DNA of 64,000 nucleotides from Hyperoplus lanceolatus (Eukaryota; Chordata; Actinopteri; Uranoscopiformes; Ammodytidae), in assembly GCA_026929865.2 (NCBI GenBank), contig CM049403.1, forward strand, positions 10,020,001 to 10,084,000, written 5' to 3'. Shown piece after piece: positions 1 through 19,400 of the stretch. The notes under the pieces were generated by a model. That model made no database searches. It saw only the letters and a list, made by a program, of their open reading frames with translations, and was not told the DNA's origin. Each line of letters begins with the position of its first letter. The first letter of the stretch is position 1. Made by a program: the position numbers and the translations under genes.

Positions 1-155
1 AACGATGACTCGCTGCTCTCCATCGCAGCACTATCTGACGAAGACCGCTGTGCGTTTATGTGGTGGTGACGTAGGGACGAGGGAGGGGAACGCTAACTGC
101 AGTCACTGACAGGAAATTAGCTGAAAGGAACATATCACTTACTTCTCCTTTAACA
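1..155. repeat. Dispersed repeat, copy A (partial, left edge)
   Basis: Shares GAAGACCGC.GTGC, GTAGGGACGAGGGAGGGGA, TGCTAACTGCAGTCA/TGACAGGA and CTTACTTC.CCTTTAA in the same order with 54395-54525. About 80% similar by eye. Probably a terminal part of a DNA-transposon-derived repeat; class unknown. Confidence 0.7.
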
Positions 156-1021
156 TGGAACTTGGTGTGGCTTCATGTTCAAGATGTTCAGGTTCATTTG
201 AACATGTTGAACATATCCAGTCACCATTAAAGTAGCGATCTCCTGATGATTGTGATTGCTTTACAATGTGGCCAATTTGCCAATCCATACAACCTTTTTG
301 AAGCCTACCTATTAGCTTTTTGTTTGTCTGTCCTCCAGAGTCCAGTGTGCATTTGTTTGCTCCTGATGAAGTCATATTTGAGAGGTGCTCTAACGCTAAC
401 ATCACAATCTCCTCCAGGTAACCACAGTAACACATTCAACACAAGAGTCTTGGAAAAGTCACAGTATTTATATAAAAAAAAATATATACAAAAAAAAAAG
501 CATGTTTCTTGGGGCTAACTTTTGAGCAGCAATTCTTAAATATGCGACGCTTCAAGCTATTGCAATTTATATAACCTGCCTGGAGTAAGTCCATTAAGAC
601 ATGTCAATTTATGTCTTCAATAACCTATCAAAGTTTTTGCATGATTTGGTTTCAACAATGCCAAAACTTTACCTCACATTTATCAACAGGTTCTAAATCC
701 ATATTAGGTTACAATCTAAAATTTAGTGTAGTCCAATCCAAGATTTGGCTCTGGCAGATTTATTGTTTAAAAAACCATAAATAGATTGAACCTCTATGTT
801 ACATGTGTTTTTCAGCTCTCGGTTAAGATAGGATGAACTTTATTGTCCATTTACAGGCTAAGTGTTCTTGCATCATGTGCTCCTACAATCAAAAACAACG
901 TAGAAGAACAAATATGCTGAACAAGTCTTCAAGGAAATAGCTCTGAATGTTCCTATAGTTTGTGAAGGCAGCTGTCAGGGTCAGTGTTGTGCTGACTGGA
1001 TTTGTTTGTGTCTTCCTCTAG
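156..1021. other. ctns intron or upstream sequence, no exon recognised
   Basis: The missing ctns N-terminal exons (signal peptide, start of the luminal domain) were looked for and not seen. Reading frames at 139-435 (minus) and 246-518 (plus) overlap each other and show no family signature. Confidence 0.5.
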
Positions 1022-7599
<6,578 letters not shown>

Positions 7600-7980
7600 G
7601 GCTGACTCTGTGCTGTGTGGATGGACTGTCTAAAAAAACGCACAATCACAAGAGAGACACGGTTGATTTATTTAAGTCAACTAGAATGAGGACATCTGAT
7701 ACAGCAACTATTACACCCTTAATATGTTTACCAATGATTCAAAATGTTGATCATAATATGCTGCCTAGTTCCCCAGAGCAAGTTATTCACTTTGTGCCTT
7801 CTTCTTCTTACAAATCTCAGGATCAGCACGTGCCTTTTTCACCACATTGAAAATACCTGATGTAATGATGTAAATACAAACCCTTTTTTTTATTATATGC
7901 AATTTCACTCTGAAATTATTACTTGTTACAAAGAGAAGTTTGGCGCCCAATTTGTATTGCCAGTGTACAATAAACCTATC
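7600..7980 (+). other. ctns: ctns 3' UTR with AATAAA at 7969-7974
   Basis: The stretch after the TGA at 7597-7599 is AT-rich and has no other coding signal. The first sense-strand AATAAA is at 7969-7974, giving a predicted 3' UTR of about 390 bases. The exact cleavage site is inferred. Confidence 0.6.
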
Positions 7981-10135
7981 AATGAAAAAAGACTGACAGA
8001 GAAAACCAATTCAAATTCAATATATATGTAAAAAATAAACTCATGGAAATTTTTCCAATAGTGTTTCAATACTAGTGTCCCTTTTCAGTTTAAATTTTAT
8101 ATTCAATGAAAATTTCAAGTAGGCTCCATATATGTCCATTAAAGGCTAATCACAACAAGGCTAACGAAATGCTGCACTAGAATACTTACTCGGAGTGAGT
8201 TTGAAGCAGTGAAACGAAGGGTTGATTTATGTTTTGTCTGAAGTGTTTTCAAACTTATTTTAGTTTAACATGAGAAAATACATCAAATATGTGGACTTAC
8301 TGGTTGGTTCACTGCCACACCTTTGTTTAAAGCAACTCCCAGCTGCTTCTCCATCTGCCACTGTTCCAAATGGGGCTAAGGGACAGTAAGGTATTTCCCA
8401 TCATGCCCTGAGGTTATGCAGTCAGTGTGAGCTGATAAATCAAACCTGTACTCTGTAGTTTTTGCAAGTGATCAATTCTTTTTGAACCCTGGCTCATCTT
8501 CAACCAGTCCGATGTAATGCACTGTCCGTATGATAATGGCTACACGGCCTGCGCATAGGTGAAAGTAATGCCCTCCATCAAGACAGAACTGACCACGGCT
8601 CTTCATCTTTTCCTTCTTCGTCTTATTTAAATGTAATCTATTTTTTTTTTCTTTGCTACAGCTTACATATTTGCTTGGTATACTACTTGTCCTGTTATTT
8701 GAGGCGGAGCACATTACAAGTTAAGTGCAGCTAAATGCTTTAAAATAAGATATGTTCACATGTAAGGAACATTATTTACACAAACAAAAATGCACACATA
8801 CTGTTCTATTAGCCCTAATTAAGGAAAAAAAATTGAGTAACTTCCCATAGATCCCCTCACTGTAAAAGGTTCCAGCCTTCAGGCTACTGTTCTCTTACTG
8901 TACTGCACAGACACACTGCAGCACTCTGTATCCAGACCTGTATTGTGGAAACTGTAATTCAACAATAATTCAGTCTTTTACCAGTATATCTGATATTTTC
9001 CAAAGCAGTATGTTTTCTAATTGCATATACTTTATAGATAGTGTTATGACAGTTCTAGGTCTTATACATGTCAAATTTCCCCACACATATATCACAGTCT
9101 CTTACAGTATATACAGTATCATTAGTTACATTTTTATTTTCTATTTACATCCAATTTGTTATATAAATATAATACATAATTTTCAGAAAAGCTGTCCAGT
9201 CATTGCATACAAGAGCTCAATCATAATATAATGAGGTTGAACACACAGGAAGAGGGGGAGTGGGGAGGTAATGCTGATTGGATAGGCTGGACTCTAGAAA
9301 TTCAACCACATGCACATGAGGCATTATGGGTAGTCTGGGCAGTAAGACGGGATCCTTGTAGTCAGCCTCTTGCCAAGGGCTTTAGGAGAATGGAGGTCCC
9401 CCGAAGCCACGGACTCAACAATAAAAAGATGGCAGAGTTGTGAGGTGCGTACAATATTCAGGATGTAAACAGCTTTTGTTTGAATCTAACAGTAACTGAC
9501 ATTTCAAAAACTACTGCACAGTCCATTCAGAAAATGGTTTTGATTTCTGGTTTCTCCAGAGTTCAGTATATATGCAGAGTGAACATGTTTTCAGTTACAG
9601 CAGACCTCGTTAGTCCAGCTAAACTGGACCGAACACACACAGACTTGTACCCCATTGATGTGAACACACACACAGTTCCAAATGAGTGCACAGCTTTGTC
9701 CCCGACTTTGCTTAAAGGTTTTGGATAAAAAATAAAAACTCTGGTCGAACACCTGCACCTGACTACCACATGAACCAGGTTTAGTTGTGTTTCAAACACA
9801 GGTGGGTTAAACAGGGTGGGTGGAGACAGTAGAGGTGATGGAGGATTGGAGGGCGGTTTTACCTTCCTAAAATGAGGGCCTCATATGGAAAAAAGTTACA
9901 TGCAAGTGAAACTCTTTGATGGCCTGGCTGATGAAACTAAATAGTTCTTAGGTCAATAAACCGTCTGACCACTTTATCTGTTACACCAGTTCACCAATCT
10001 CTATAAACTGTACGTTTTTGTTTTAAATAAAATCATTTCCTATTTTTACTAATTGGTACAAAAACATGTGTTTTTCCTGCTGCTCAGTATTAGTCATGAA
10101 AGTTTGTGTGTTCCACAAAGTCTGTGATGCTCGGC
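7981..10135. other. Intergenic gap between convergent ctns and trappc8 (includes trappc8 3' UTR)
   Basis: AT-rich, without exon-like coding signal on either strand. The part adjoining 10135 should be the trappc8 3' UTR. A minus-strand AATAAA (TTTATT on +) lies near 9133. Short reading frames here (for example 9010-9231 and 9480-9728) are low-complexity and lack family signatures. Confidence 0.5.
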
Positions 10136-13100
10136 TCAGGCGTTGTTGATGATTATGAGAGCAGGACTGGCCGTCTGCTGACTGGTCTCACACATGGCGC
10201 CCTGCTGGGCCGGCTTAGCGAAGACCCGTGGTGTGTTTAGGTTGTAGACTCCTGCCTGGAGGAAACAAGCCTGCAGGGTCAGGCACAGCACCTCCTGAGG
10301 CTTCAGCTGCAGCTTGTACTGGGTCTGACCAACCCAGGTGAACGAGCTGTGGACCTCTGCACACTCTGGGCTAAAAAAGGCAAGAATGGATGGAGAGCAG
10401 AGAAAATATTGTCACTTTAAGAAGGACTATTGAAAGTTGTATTTAACTGGCCATCAAATACAAGTCATGTTATCAACATAAGTATTTCAACTGTAAAACA
10501 AACACTTCACCGCAAACTGATTATTTGGAGACCATTAATGAAATACGACTCTTCCTTATTTGGAATTTCGCAGCATCACATTCTGGGTCAGTGAAATTTA
10601 CTTTATAAAGAATGAGCTTGATCATCCTTCTATCCACCCATCTCACCTGGTGCTTTTTTGCCGCAACTCTATGATGACATCCACTTGAGCCAAGGAACAG
10701 TTGGACAGAGACAGAGTGACCGGCACCACACAAAGACTTCGGACAGAGGGAAAAACAGCGTCAATATCCTGTTACTCCAATAAGTACTATACTTTCAACC
10801 AAATATGCTGACAGACTGTGGCTAAATTAAGAGGTATATCCCAATGGAAGTCAGATGTTTAACACTTTGTAGGGACTTGTAACATTCACCTCTCCTTGAC
10901 AAACGGATGCGTGTAGGTTTCAGGGTAGTGCAGGTTGGTTTTGATGAGTTGAGACATCTCTGCAGAGGGGAGGGCGACTGGAGGAGGCAGCTCTGATTTA
11001 AACTTGAGCAGCACCATCTCCTGAGCTTCCTAAAACAAAAACAGACACACTCAAAGTTATAGCACACAACATCAGAAAAGTAGTCTTTGACCTCAGGTAG
11101 CATATTGTCCTCCTAACTGCCCTGCACATTTTCCATACATTTCTACAAATACAAAACTGCCATATCTAGGTATACTGTACCTCTTTGGGGGTCAGAGAAC
11201 TGGCCTCTTTGCCGATGGTCTGCAGGGCCACATGAAGCTGGCCCTCTAGAATCAGCTGTTTGTTGTCCTCGACCACATAAGCCTGTACAGAAACAACATA
11301 CATCATAAACTGGAAAATCGAGCACTGACTTTGTCCATTCTGAGTTTCAACCAAGTGACATTAAAGCTTTTAACGAAATGCTACAATGTAGTTGATGTGT
11401 GTGGAACAGTTCAGGCTGATGAAACCGCATAAAAATACTCAAATGACTTGAATATGCTTATTACGAAAATGTGGACAGCCGTCCTTTAAGCTGGTGAGAG
11501 CAGCTACAACTTCCACCTCTTATATAGCTTGTTGAGATGCTGAATAATTTAATTCAGACTAAAAATGTTGTTTTTTTTGTGATTTCTATAGAACAAAAAT
11601 ATATATTGAGTCCTACTCCTATTCTGCTTTAAGACACCGTCTCTGTCCATTACCTTCCAGATGACGATTAGGTTGAGGTCCAGCTCATTACACTTCTTGA
11701 CAATGTTGGTGATGTCAGAGGCTGTGTCCACAGGGGGTCCGTGACTCCTGCTTCTGGATGATATCCCTGCCGATGCCACAGGGTCTGGGGTTGGACAGCC
11801 GCGGAAGAAGAAGTCTCCACAGGGTGTACAGGAACTAATGATCTACACAGAGACAGGAGGACAAGGATGTTCTGTGAATGTTACCACCATGACTTCCCAT
11901 AGCAGCTACATTAAGCAAAAAGGACAGTTTATTTTGGACGTGCATTCATCCGGTTCAGATAAATATGACAAAATTAATGCCAGTGTCACTCCATGCTTAG
12001 GTGATGTGTAAATAGGCAATGGTATGCTAACACATCAACTTAAAAAGGTGGTGACATCATGTCAGTGTTTTGTTTTTCACAGCATGTGTCCCTCTGCCCC
12101 AAATTAGCCAAGAAGTTAGTTAGTTAAAATGCTTTCACAGTATATCACATGTATTTCTCAAACACCAGAAAGGTTTCCAAAGACAAAGTGAAATAAGCCA
12201 GATCAGATGATATTTCACATCTGACAATTGAAACCTACGAAAAAAAATGTACTTCAATTCACCTGTTCATTTCCCAGGTTCAGGTCTGTAAAGGTGTATT
12301 TCCCTACAGCATCCGAGGTAGCTAGAAACAACAGACAAAACACAGATAAGTCGTTACTTATTCAATTCTACTCAGAGCAGATTGTAGCGGTTTGTTGTTG
12401 ATTTTGTTTCTTTGCAGTACCTTGGGGGGGCTTGCACCGTGTGGCTCTGAAACACAGCTTGGCTCTTTCTCTGGTGGTGAGTTTACAGTCTGGAGGGGGA
12501 AGAGGGCAGATGGAGAGAAGCTGTTATTGACCTTGACATCAAAAAGCTACCTTGCTATCTTGGGGAAACCATCAATAATGTGAGGTTTTTCACCAATTTG
12601 TTAGCATGTGTTATATTTCTATCTATTTCTCAATATGTTGTTCTCAATATGAGATATTTTAATAACTTTTATATCAAGAGACGCACCTTTATCTTTGGCT
12701 GGGTTGATACACTTGTGGAGCCGCCAGTGTCGACTGCTGCTGGACACCTGGACAATGTGGAACTCACGCACGCCAGCTTCACTCTGGGACAAGAGAGGAG
12801 GAGGAGGCCGATTAGAGTAAAGTGGGCAGGTTGTTCAACTTGACTGCAAAAGAGTTTACTTGAGGTATGTGTAGCACACTGTATCTCACTGTGTTGATGT
12901 TCTCCACGTCAATAAAGACCAATGTTCCACCGCTGCCTTTGTCCTCCATACTGTGATGAGAAGGAACGCTGCTGCGGCACGCTGACGCCTGCACACTCAG
13001 AGAGCGACTGGCACAGATAAAAACTGAGTGGCGTAACACTCGGTGACTACACATGTAGAGAAAGAGAGAGAGATACAGACAGAGACAGGTACAGGATTAC

Positions 13101-16100
13101 AGTTGTGCAAGGCAGCAAACAAAAAAAAGAAAAAGGGTACTCTACCCCATGCAGTGCAAAACCTGAAGCTGAAGATTTTGTAGCCTTGTCAGAGCCTCTT
13201 GTATTAAACATATAGCTGAGTCTCAAAGCTATACCGCCAACCCACAGACTTTTACCAAAGGCTGCTGCTCTTCCCTACGTGTAGGATTCACAAATAAAAG
13301 CACTTGCTGGGGCACCAAGCTTGTTGATTGTACGTTCAGGATTTTCTTTTTATTCAATATTGTGACGGTTTCAATAATGAGTTTTTTTTGTCTGCGACAG
13401 CCTGAATTTATACTCGAATCAAAGCTGGAGCTATCCATGTTCAGGGTTAAAACCAGTCTACAGGGTCATTGCAACACCAGTTTTTTGGTGACGCTGTTGG
13501 TTAATCGGATGAGGAAGGTTTACTGCAATTCAAAAGGAAGATCGCTGTCTGATCTGGCTTTCGTAAACCCTACAGTTTTGCTGTGTTGTAGTTTGAATTT
13601 TTACCTAATTTTGTTTCCTTTCTCTGTGCTCTCGTAGTAGAAGAGGAAGTTGATTTCATGGACTCCCTCCTGGTCTGGTCCTCTGAGCCAGAGAGGCAGC
13701 TGGATGGACTCCCCTGGTTGCAGCGTGCCGCCCTCTATCGGGATCTCCATCACACCGGACGGCCGGCTGAATTCCTCGGGCGAAACCAAAGTCTCAGACG
13801 CCACTGAGCCCGGCTGGCAGGGCGCCGCCTTGGTTTTATAGGCAGAGCAGTTCTCAGCCGAGGTCGGGCTGAGGGGCGTGAGGGGAGAAGAGGTCTGGCT
13901 GCCGAAGGTGAAGAAATCGGGGTGTGTGGACACCACTCGGAGGCCGCGCAGAGCCACACAACTCACGTTACAGAACTCAACATAGGCCTTTCTGATCTCA
14001 CCACACAGCAGAGCAGTGGGGAACTGCAGGAAGAAGACCTGAAACACAAACACACACAGTTTGATAAACAGGCAGGATTGGCCAAACTACCTCACTCTAT
14101 AATCTAGGGATTTTGGTTTGGAGAGGACACTTTTGGTAAAAAGGTTAAGCACTTTCCGCCCTTTGAACAGAAAAGCAATGAACTTGAACTCATAAAAAAG
14201 GAGACCAGCCACATCTGTCAGAGATGAGAGGAAAAGAACATTCTACAGTGTTCTTGAAATCACTTTACAAACCAAAGCTAGGTTTGACTATCTGGATGAG
14301 CTTAATTTCCTTCCTTGGCTTGGTTGACAGTAGGAAATTCACTTAGATGTCCGCTAAATTCAATGGTCACAAATTGAAGAGCGTGTCAAGACATACAAAA
14401 TTGTTTGATATGATAAGATTTTAAAAAAATATTAATTTGGTGGGTTCACAAACAGTCCAAGGAATAACGCTTGCAGGATGGGATGGGTGTGTTTACAGTC
14501 AGTGAGTCAGTAGTACCTCCATTAGGGGCATGGGTGGTGTGATGACGGGATCCAGGCGATGATCAGGACCATGTCGAACCTCCATCTTGTCCTCTTTGGT
14601 CACGTTGAGTCGAGGGCCCTGGATCTTCAGTTCCTGTCTGCCACGAACAACCATTAACTCTAACGTCTGCTGGCCTGTAGACAAGGGACAATCCACAACC
14701 AGTTAGTTTGGAAGGAAAACACACAAAAATATCTCAATGATCCGTCATTTGGATCCCTTTGTTCTTTAATTAATGTATTTTTTTTATAGAAATTAATAGC
14801 TGTCATCTGTCAGCAACACATTTGTTCTGGATCCTCTGATAATAGTCCATAACGGAAGCAAAACCAAAGGTAAATGACATCTATACTGACACCAAAGTTT
14901 GAATGAAGTGATACTAAAGTAGCCAATAATAACTAAAGCAAGTATCAGCTGATACATGTGCGTGCATTACCTTCAGTGTTGGGAGCCTCTCCATCAGCAG
15001 CTTCAGCCAAGTTGTACACCACACCCACAATGTTCAACTGGCCCGTTCTGTGTGGCAGCAACCTGAGTCGAGCCTGAGATCAAAGGTCACACAACACAAT
15101 ATTACTAGATTTTTCTTCAGCTAGAAGTCTCGTGAACCAAAAAAGGTACAGTCCCCCCTAAATTCTTTTTTTGAAGTATACATGTGATTTTCACAATCAT
15201 TTGAATGCTCTTGATGGATTTTTATGACCAGTGTAAATGCACATCAACAGTTAATACAGCATGCAGAATATTTTCTTCTGAGTAATCTAATTTCTTGTGT
15301 GTGTAAACTTTTTTTTACTTGCTATGTGTTGGTTAAGTCATAAAAAGCATAACAGTTTATTTAGCATGAAGGTCGCAACTGATGAGATGTTTCCAGCTCT
15401 TCCAGACAAGTGTAACTTAAGAGAGAATATACTTTTGATAAATCATCAGTGCTAATAGCTTTACTCCACTAATACTAAAAAAAAAATCCACAAGATAAAT
15501 TTTAATAACAAAATGCAGATAATCAATTTGCTGATCTACACTCTTCTACACATCCATCACACACTTGCACTCATATCTGCTGGTAGATGACAAGATAAAA
15601 TCATCAGAGCTTGCTCATCAAGACGCTTTCCTTACCGTTTTGGTCTCCTCTGGGCTCATAGGAAAGTCAGGGATAACCTCAGTGGTGACAATGTCATCTT
15701 TCTGTGTCATCTGCTAAAGTAAACGCATATCAAAAAGACCATGAAAATCTTAAGTTTTGGTTTTTACTATTGCATATATCCATCAAATTGATTAGAAATC
15801 ACAATTTAAGACAACATCTTCCCAGGTTGCCCACCCCTTGAGCGAGGGTCTCCTCATTAGTAATGGCCGACTCTTCTGCCGTCTCCTCTGATGGAGACAC
15901 ACCCTCTTCAGTGAACCTCCAGAGGAGTGAGAGGTTGGACAGAGCCAGAGGAACCTTCAGAGGGTTTCTGAACACCACCTCCACTATGATTGGCTCTGCA
16001 GAAACACAGACAGAAAGAGGGCTGTACAGTGAGCAGGCACAATTGGGTGCAGGGCTATTTTTCAGACTGAATCTCAAAGTGGACTTCCCTAGTACTAGGG

Positions 16101-16414
16101 AAGAGTCCAGGTACCATTATTAATGCTGTTTGCCTTTGTTGGCTGAGAATCTCTTACCCTCCACCACAGCCTGTGGGTAGCGCAGGTTGTCTGTCTGGCT
16201 GTTGAGGCAGCATTGGGTGGGCTGGAAGTTTGCTGGGTTAATCCCTCGGTTGGCTGAAGCCACAAGCTGCTCCTCTAGGTGGCACCACATGGCTGCCGAA
16301 TCTTGATCGTACTCCTGGTCCAGGGAAACATGAGTGGCTGCCTGCTTTTCTCCTGCACACATCAGATACTTACAATTAAACACATGATCACATGACACAT
16401 GATTACTGTTCAAT

Positions 16415-16459
<45 letters not shown>

Positions 16460-16464
16460 ACATA

Positions 16465-16495
<31 letters not shown>

Positions 16496-19400
16496 CAAAA
16501 TTTGGCGCCTGATGCTCAATATGGGGCAGAAAGAAGGAGAGAACGTAAAAAACTATATTCTTTTCTTTCATAGGCTGCATCATTGATAGACCTCGAAAAA
16601 TATTTTGTGTTGAAGCAAATTACCATAATAAGCACAAGGGACACTCAATATTATCAACATAATTTCCATCCTTAAATGTTCTTCGACAATAAATTCGCAT
16701 CAGCAAGCACGTGCATATCCGAACAGTAAGTTAAACCCTTACAGCTGAGCTGTGACTCTAATTGGTGTATCTGTGTGTATGATGCATGGCAAGCCGTGAG
16801 CATGAACCCAAAACAAATGGTCAAGGGTTAAAGGACATATCAGCTCTTAATTAGTTAGGCTCGGAGGAGATAAAAAAAATAAAGAATCAAGTGTTACCTT
16901 CTGCAAGGCGGCGTTCATGTCCAAAGTAGACCCTTGTTGCAGAACTGTGGATGCAGGGAAGAGGCAGCTCGGGGAGGCTGACTTCATTTCCCCCTATTAC
17001 ACTCTAAAACACACACACACACACGGATGGAGATGTTAGTGACAGACACAATACAGTATATCCTGTTAAGTCAGAGATTTTAGCATACAGACATGGTCAC
17101 CCACTGTAGTTACCTTGTAAACATAGAGATATTCTCTAAGAAAGGCGCCCTGCTGTGTTGCCGTCTGCCTGCTGTCATTGGTCAGGATCTCTCTGAAGGC
17201 TGTTACAGCATTCTCTGGCTGACGAAGTGTAAAGGACTGACGGCCGATGGTGAAGTTGATGTGGTCCTCCGCCAAAGACCAGCCCCTCTCCTTGTACACC
17301 TGCATGGCTTGGCAGTAGCAGCGCAGGGCATGCCTCCTCTGCGGAGATGTCAGGACAAGAAAAGTTGTATTTAGATGGCCCATTTGTCAGGCCATTAGTC
17401 AGGTTGTACAATGGATCACTGAAACCACAACCTACTCCATATTAAGTGTCTATCTCGTTGTTCTTTCAGAATCCTCTAATGTATTGCATCTTCCATAACA
17501 CTGACAATAAATCAATCAAACAGTATGGTGAAGCCTGATCAGAGTGACACGGACGGTAGTAGGAGGCAGACTTTCTATATCTAGAAATTCTATCAAAAAA
17601 CGTTGGCTAAAACAGATAACAGGCATGACACTGTAGATCAGTGATGGTTGAAAGAATCACCTGTCCTGCTTTGCTGAAACGATGACCAGCCAGGATCATA
17701 TGGAAGGCAAACTTTCGCACCATAGGGTTCCGCATGTTAATAAAACAGTGGCCGGCCTGCTCCAACAGCAGAGCACTACGCAGGTCAGAGTCCTGGGCGA
17801 AAAAATTACATAAAAAAGGTCCAAACATTAATATCATATAATAATTAATTCACTGCAATGGTTCTTGATAATTCTACTTCAATTAATTAATCCATCCATT
17901 CACATTAAAATGGAATATAGTTTATGGAGGCCTCTAGACTCACGACTGACAGTTACATTTACACATGTTTTTCTTTCTTGCATTGCATGATGGTATTTAT
18001 CTCTTGGATGGTAACCATCGATTTTTTCACTTTTACACAACTTTGTCCTTTTCATTATGGGGTCATTAATGTTACATAAAAAAGCCACACAAATTAGCAT
18101 TTGGACATCTAACAGGCAATGGGCTACATATCTATGGGACTATAAAGTGAAAAGTAATTTAAAGGAAAAATAAAACAGAAAAACTATCGGCCAATTTATA
18201 CACAAGTTATCACAGTTGTACATAAGAACTACTGGAGTATTTGTACATGCGTCCCTAAAACATTTTCAGGTGTACAACTAAAGATGATGTGGGTTTCTCA
18301 CCTCGCTGGTCATTTTAATGAGGAGAGCTGCAGCCTCAGAGTATTTGCCTTGACTCTTGAGTATCTCAGCACTGAATAAAGCACAGCGCTCAGCCAGCAC
18401 CATGTTCCTGCAGAGGGCAGAGGAAAAAACTACTTAGAAGACCAACCAAACACACATACTAAGAATCTCAATCTTTCCTTGGGATGCATAAAGAAACATT
18501 CCCTTCAGTGAACCTCTAAATGACACTGCAATTGCAAATTGCCTGTTCCCCAAAAAGTGACTTTAAATTGAAATTATATTGAAGTAATTAGTTCATACTT
18601 GCAAACATCTCTGTACGTCTGTATTGCAGTGTCCATGTAGTGTGCTGGATATGGCCTGGGAGCTCCAGCCTGCAGAAAAGCTGCCACTGCAGCCATTTCC
18701 TACAGGAGAGGGCAGGATGAATAGGTGGAACATGGGGAGAGGAAAATAAACAATACCATTATTATTATTTTACCAGCAGGAGTTGGAATGAGATAATGTG
18801 CCCTTTGAAAGAAGAAAGAACACATTCTTCGTCTTCAAACTGAAAGGTTGAATTGATAAGCTATACAACACGCCAGTGTTCAGTTCAATCCACTCAAGGG
18901 TTTTATGGGTAGTAGTTTATGGTGGCCTTATGTTATGTACTGTTAGATATCATGGTAAAATGAAATGACTGACTTAGTTCACTGATTTTATAAGTCTCAT
19001 TTTCCATTATGTGCTACTGTTACACTACACACAGCTATGGCCAGTGTTCAACCAAAGTCACATATTCTCACTTAAAACTAAAGAAAAACATTGTCTGAAC
19101 TTTGGTGGTGAATTTCTCAAGTAATATGAATGAAACACCTTTGTTTGAAATACTCAACTTATTGCTTTAGGTTGGGTATTTAAGAGCACTGCTTGATACA
19201 GAAAAGTATAATTATAATGCTTTTGACACCGTGTCTTTATAAGGATATATACAAAAGGTGTATGTGAGTGTGTGTGTGTTCTTCTCACCAGTGCCCCTGC
19301 AGCATAAAGCATGGCCTGGTCTGACAAGAAGTCTTTCTTGGCGGTGTGATAACAGTTGTAGGCCAGCTCGTAGTGCTGAACCAGGAAGCAAAGGTCGGCC

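Noticed and set aside
246-518. Missing ctns N-terminal exon
   Set aside because: No signal-peptide-like start joins in phase to the exon at 1022, and no cystinosin luminal motif is present.
9010-9728. Several short plus-strand frames between ctns and trappc8
   Set aside because: AT-rich, low complexity, no splice signals or conserved motifs; most likely 3' UTR and intergenic sequence.
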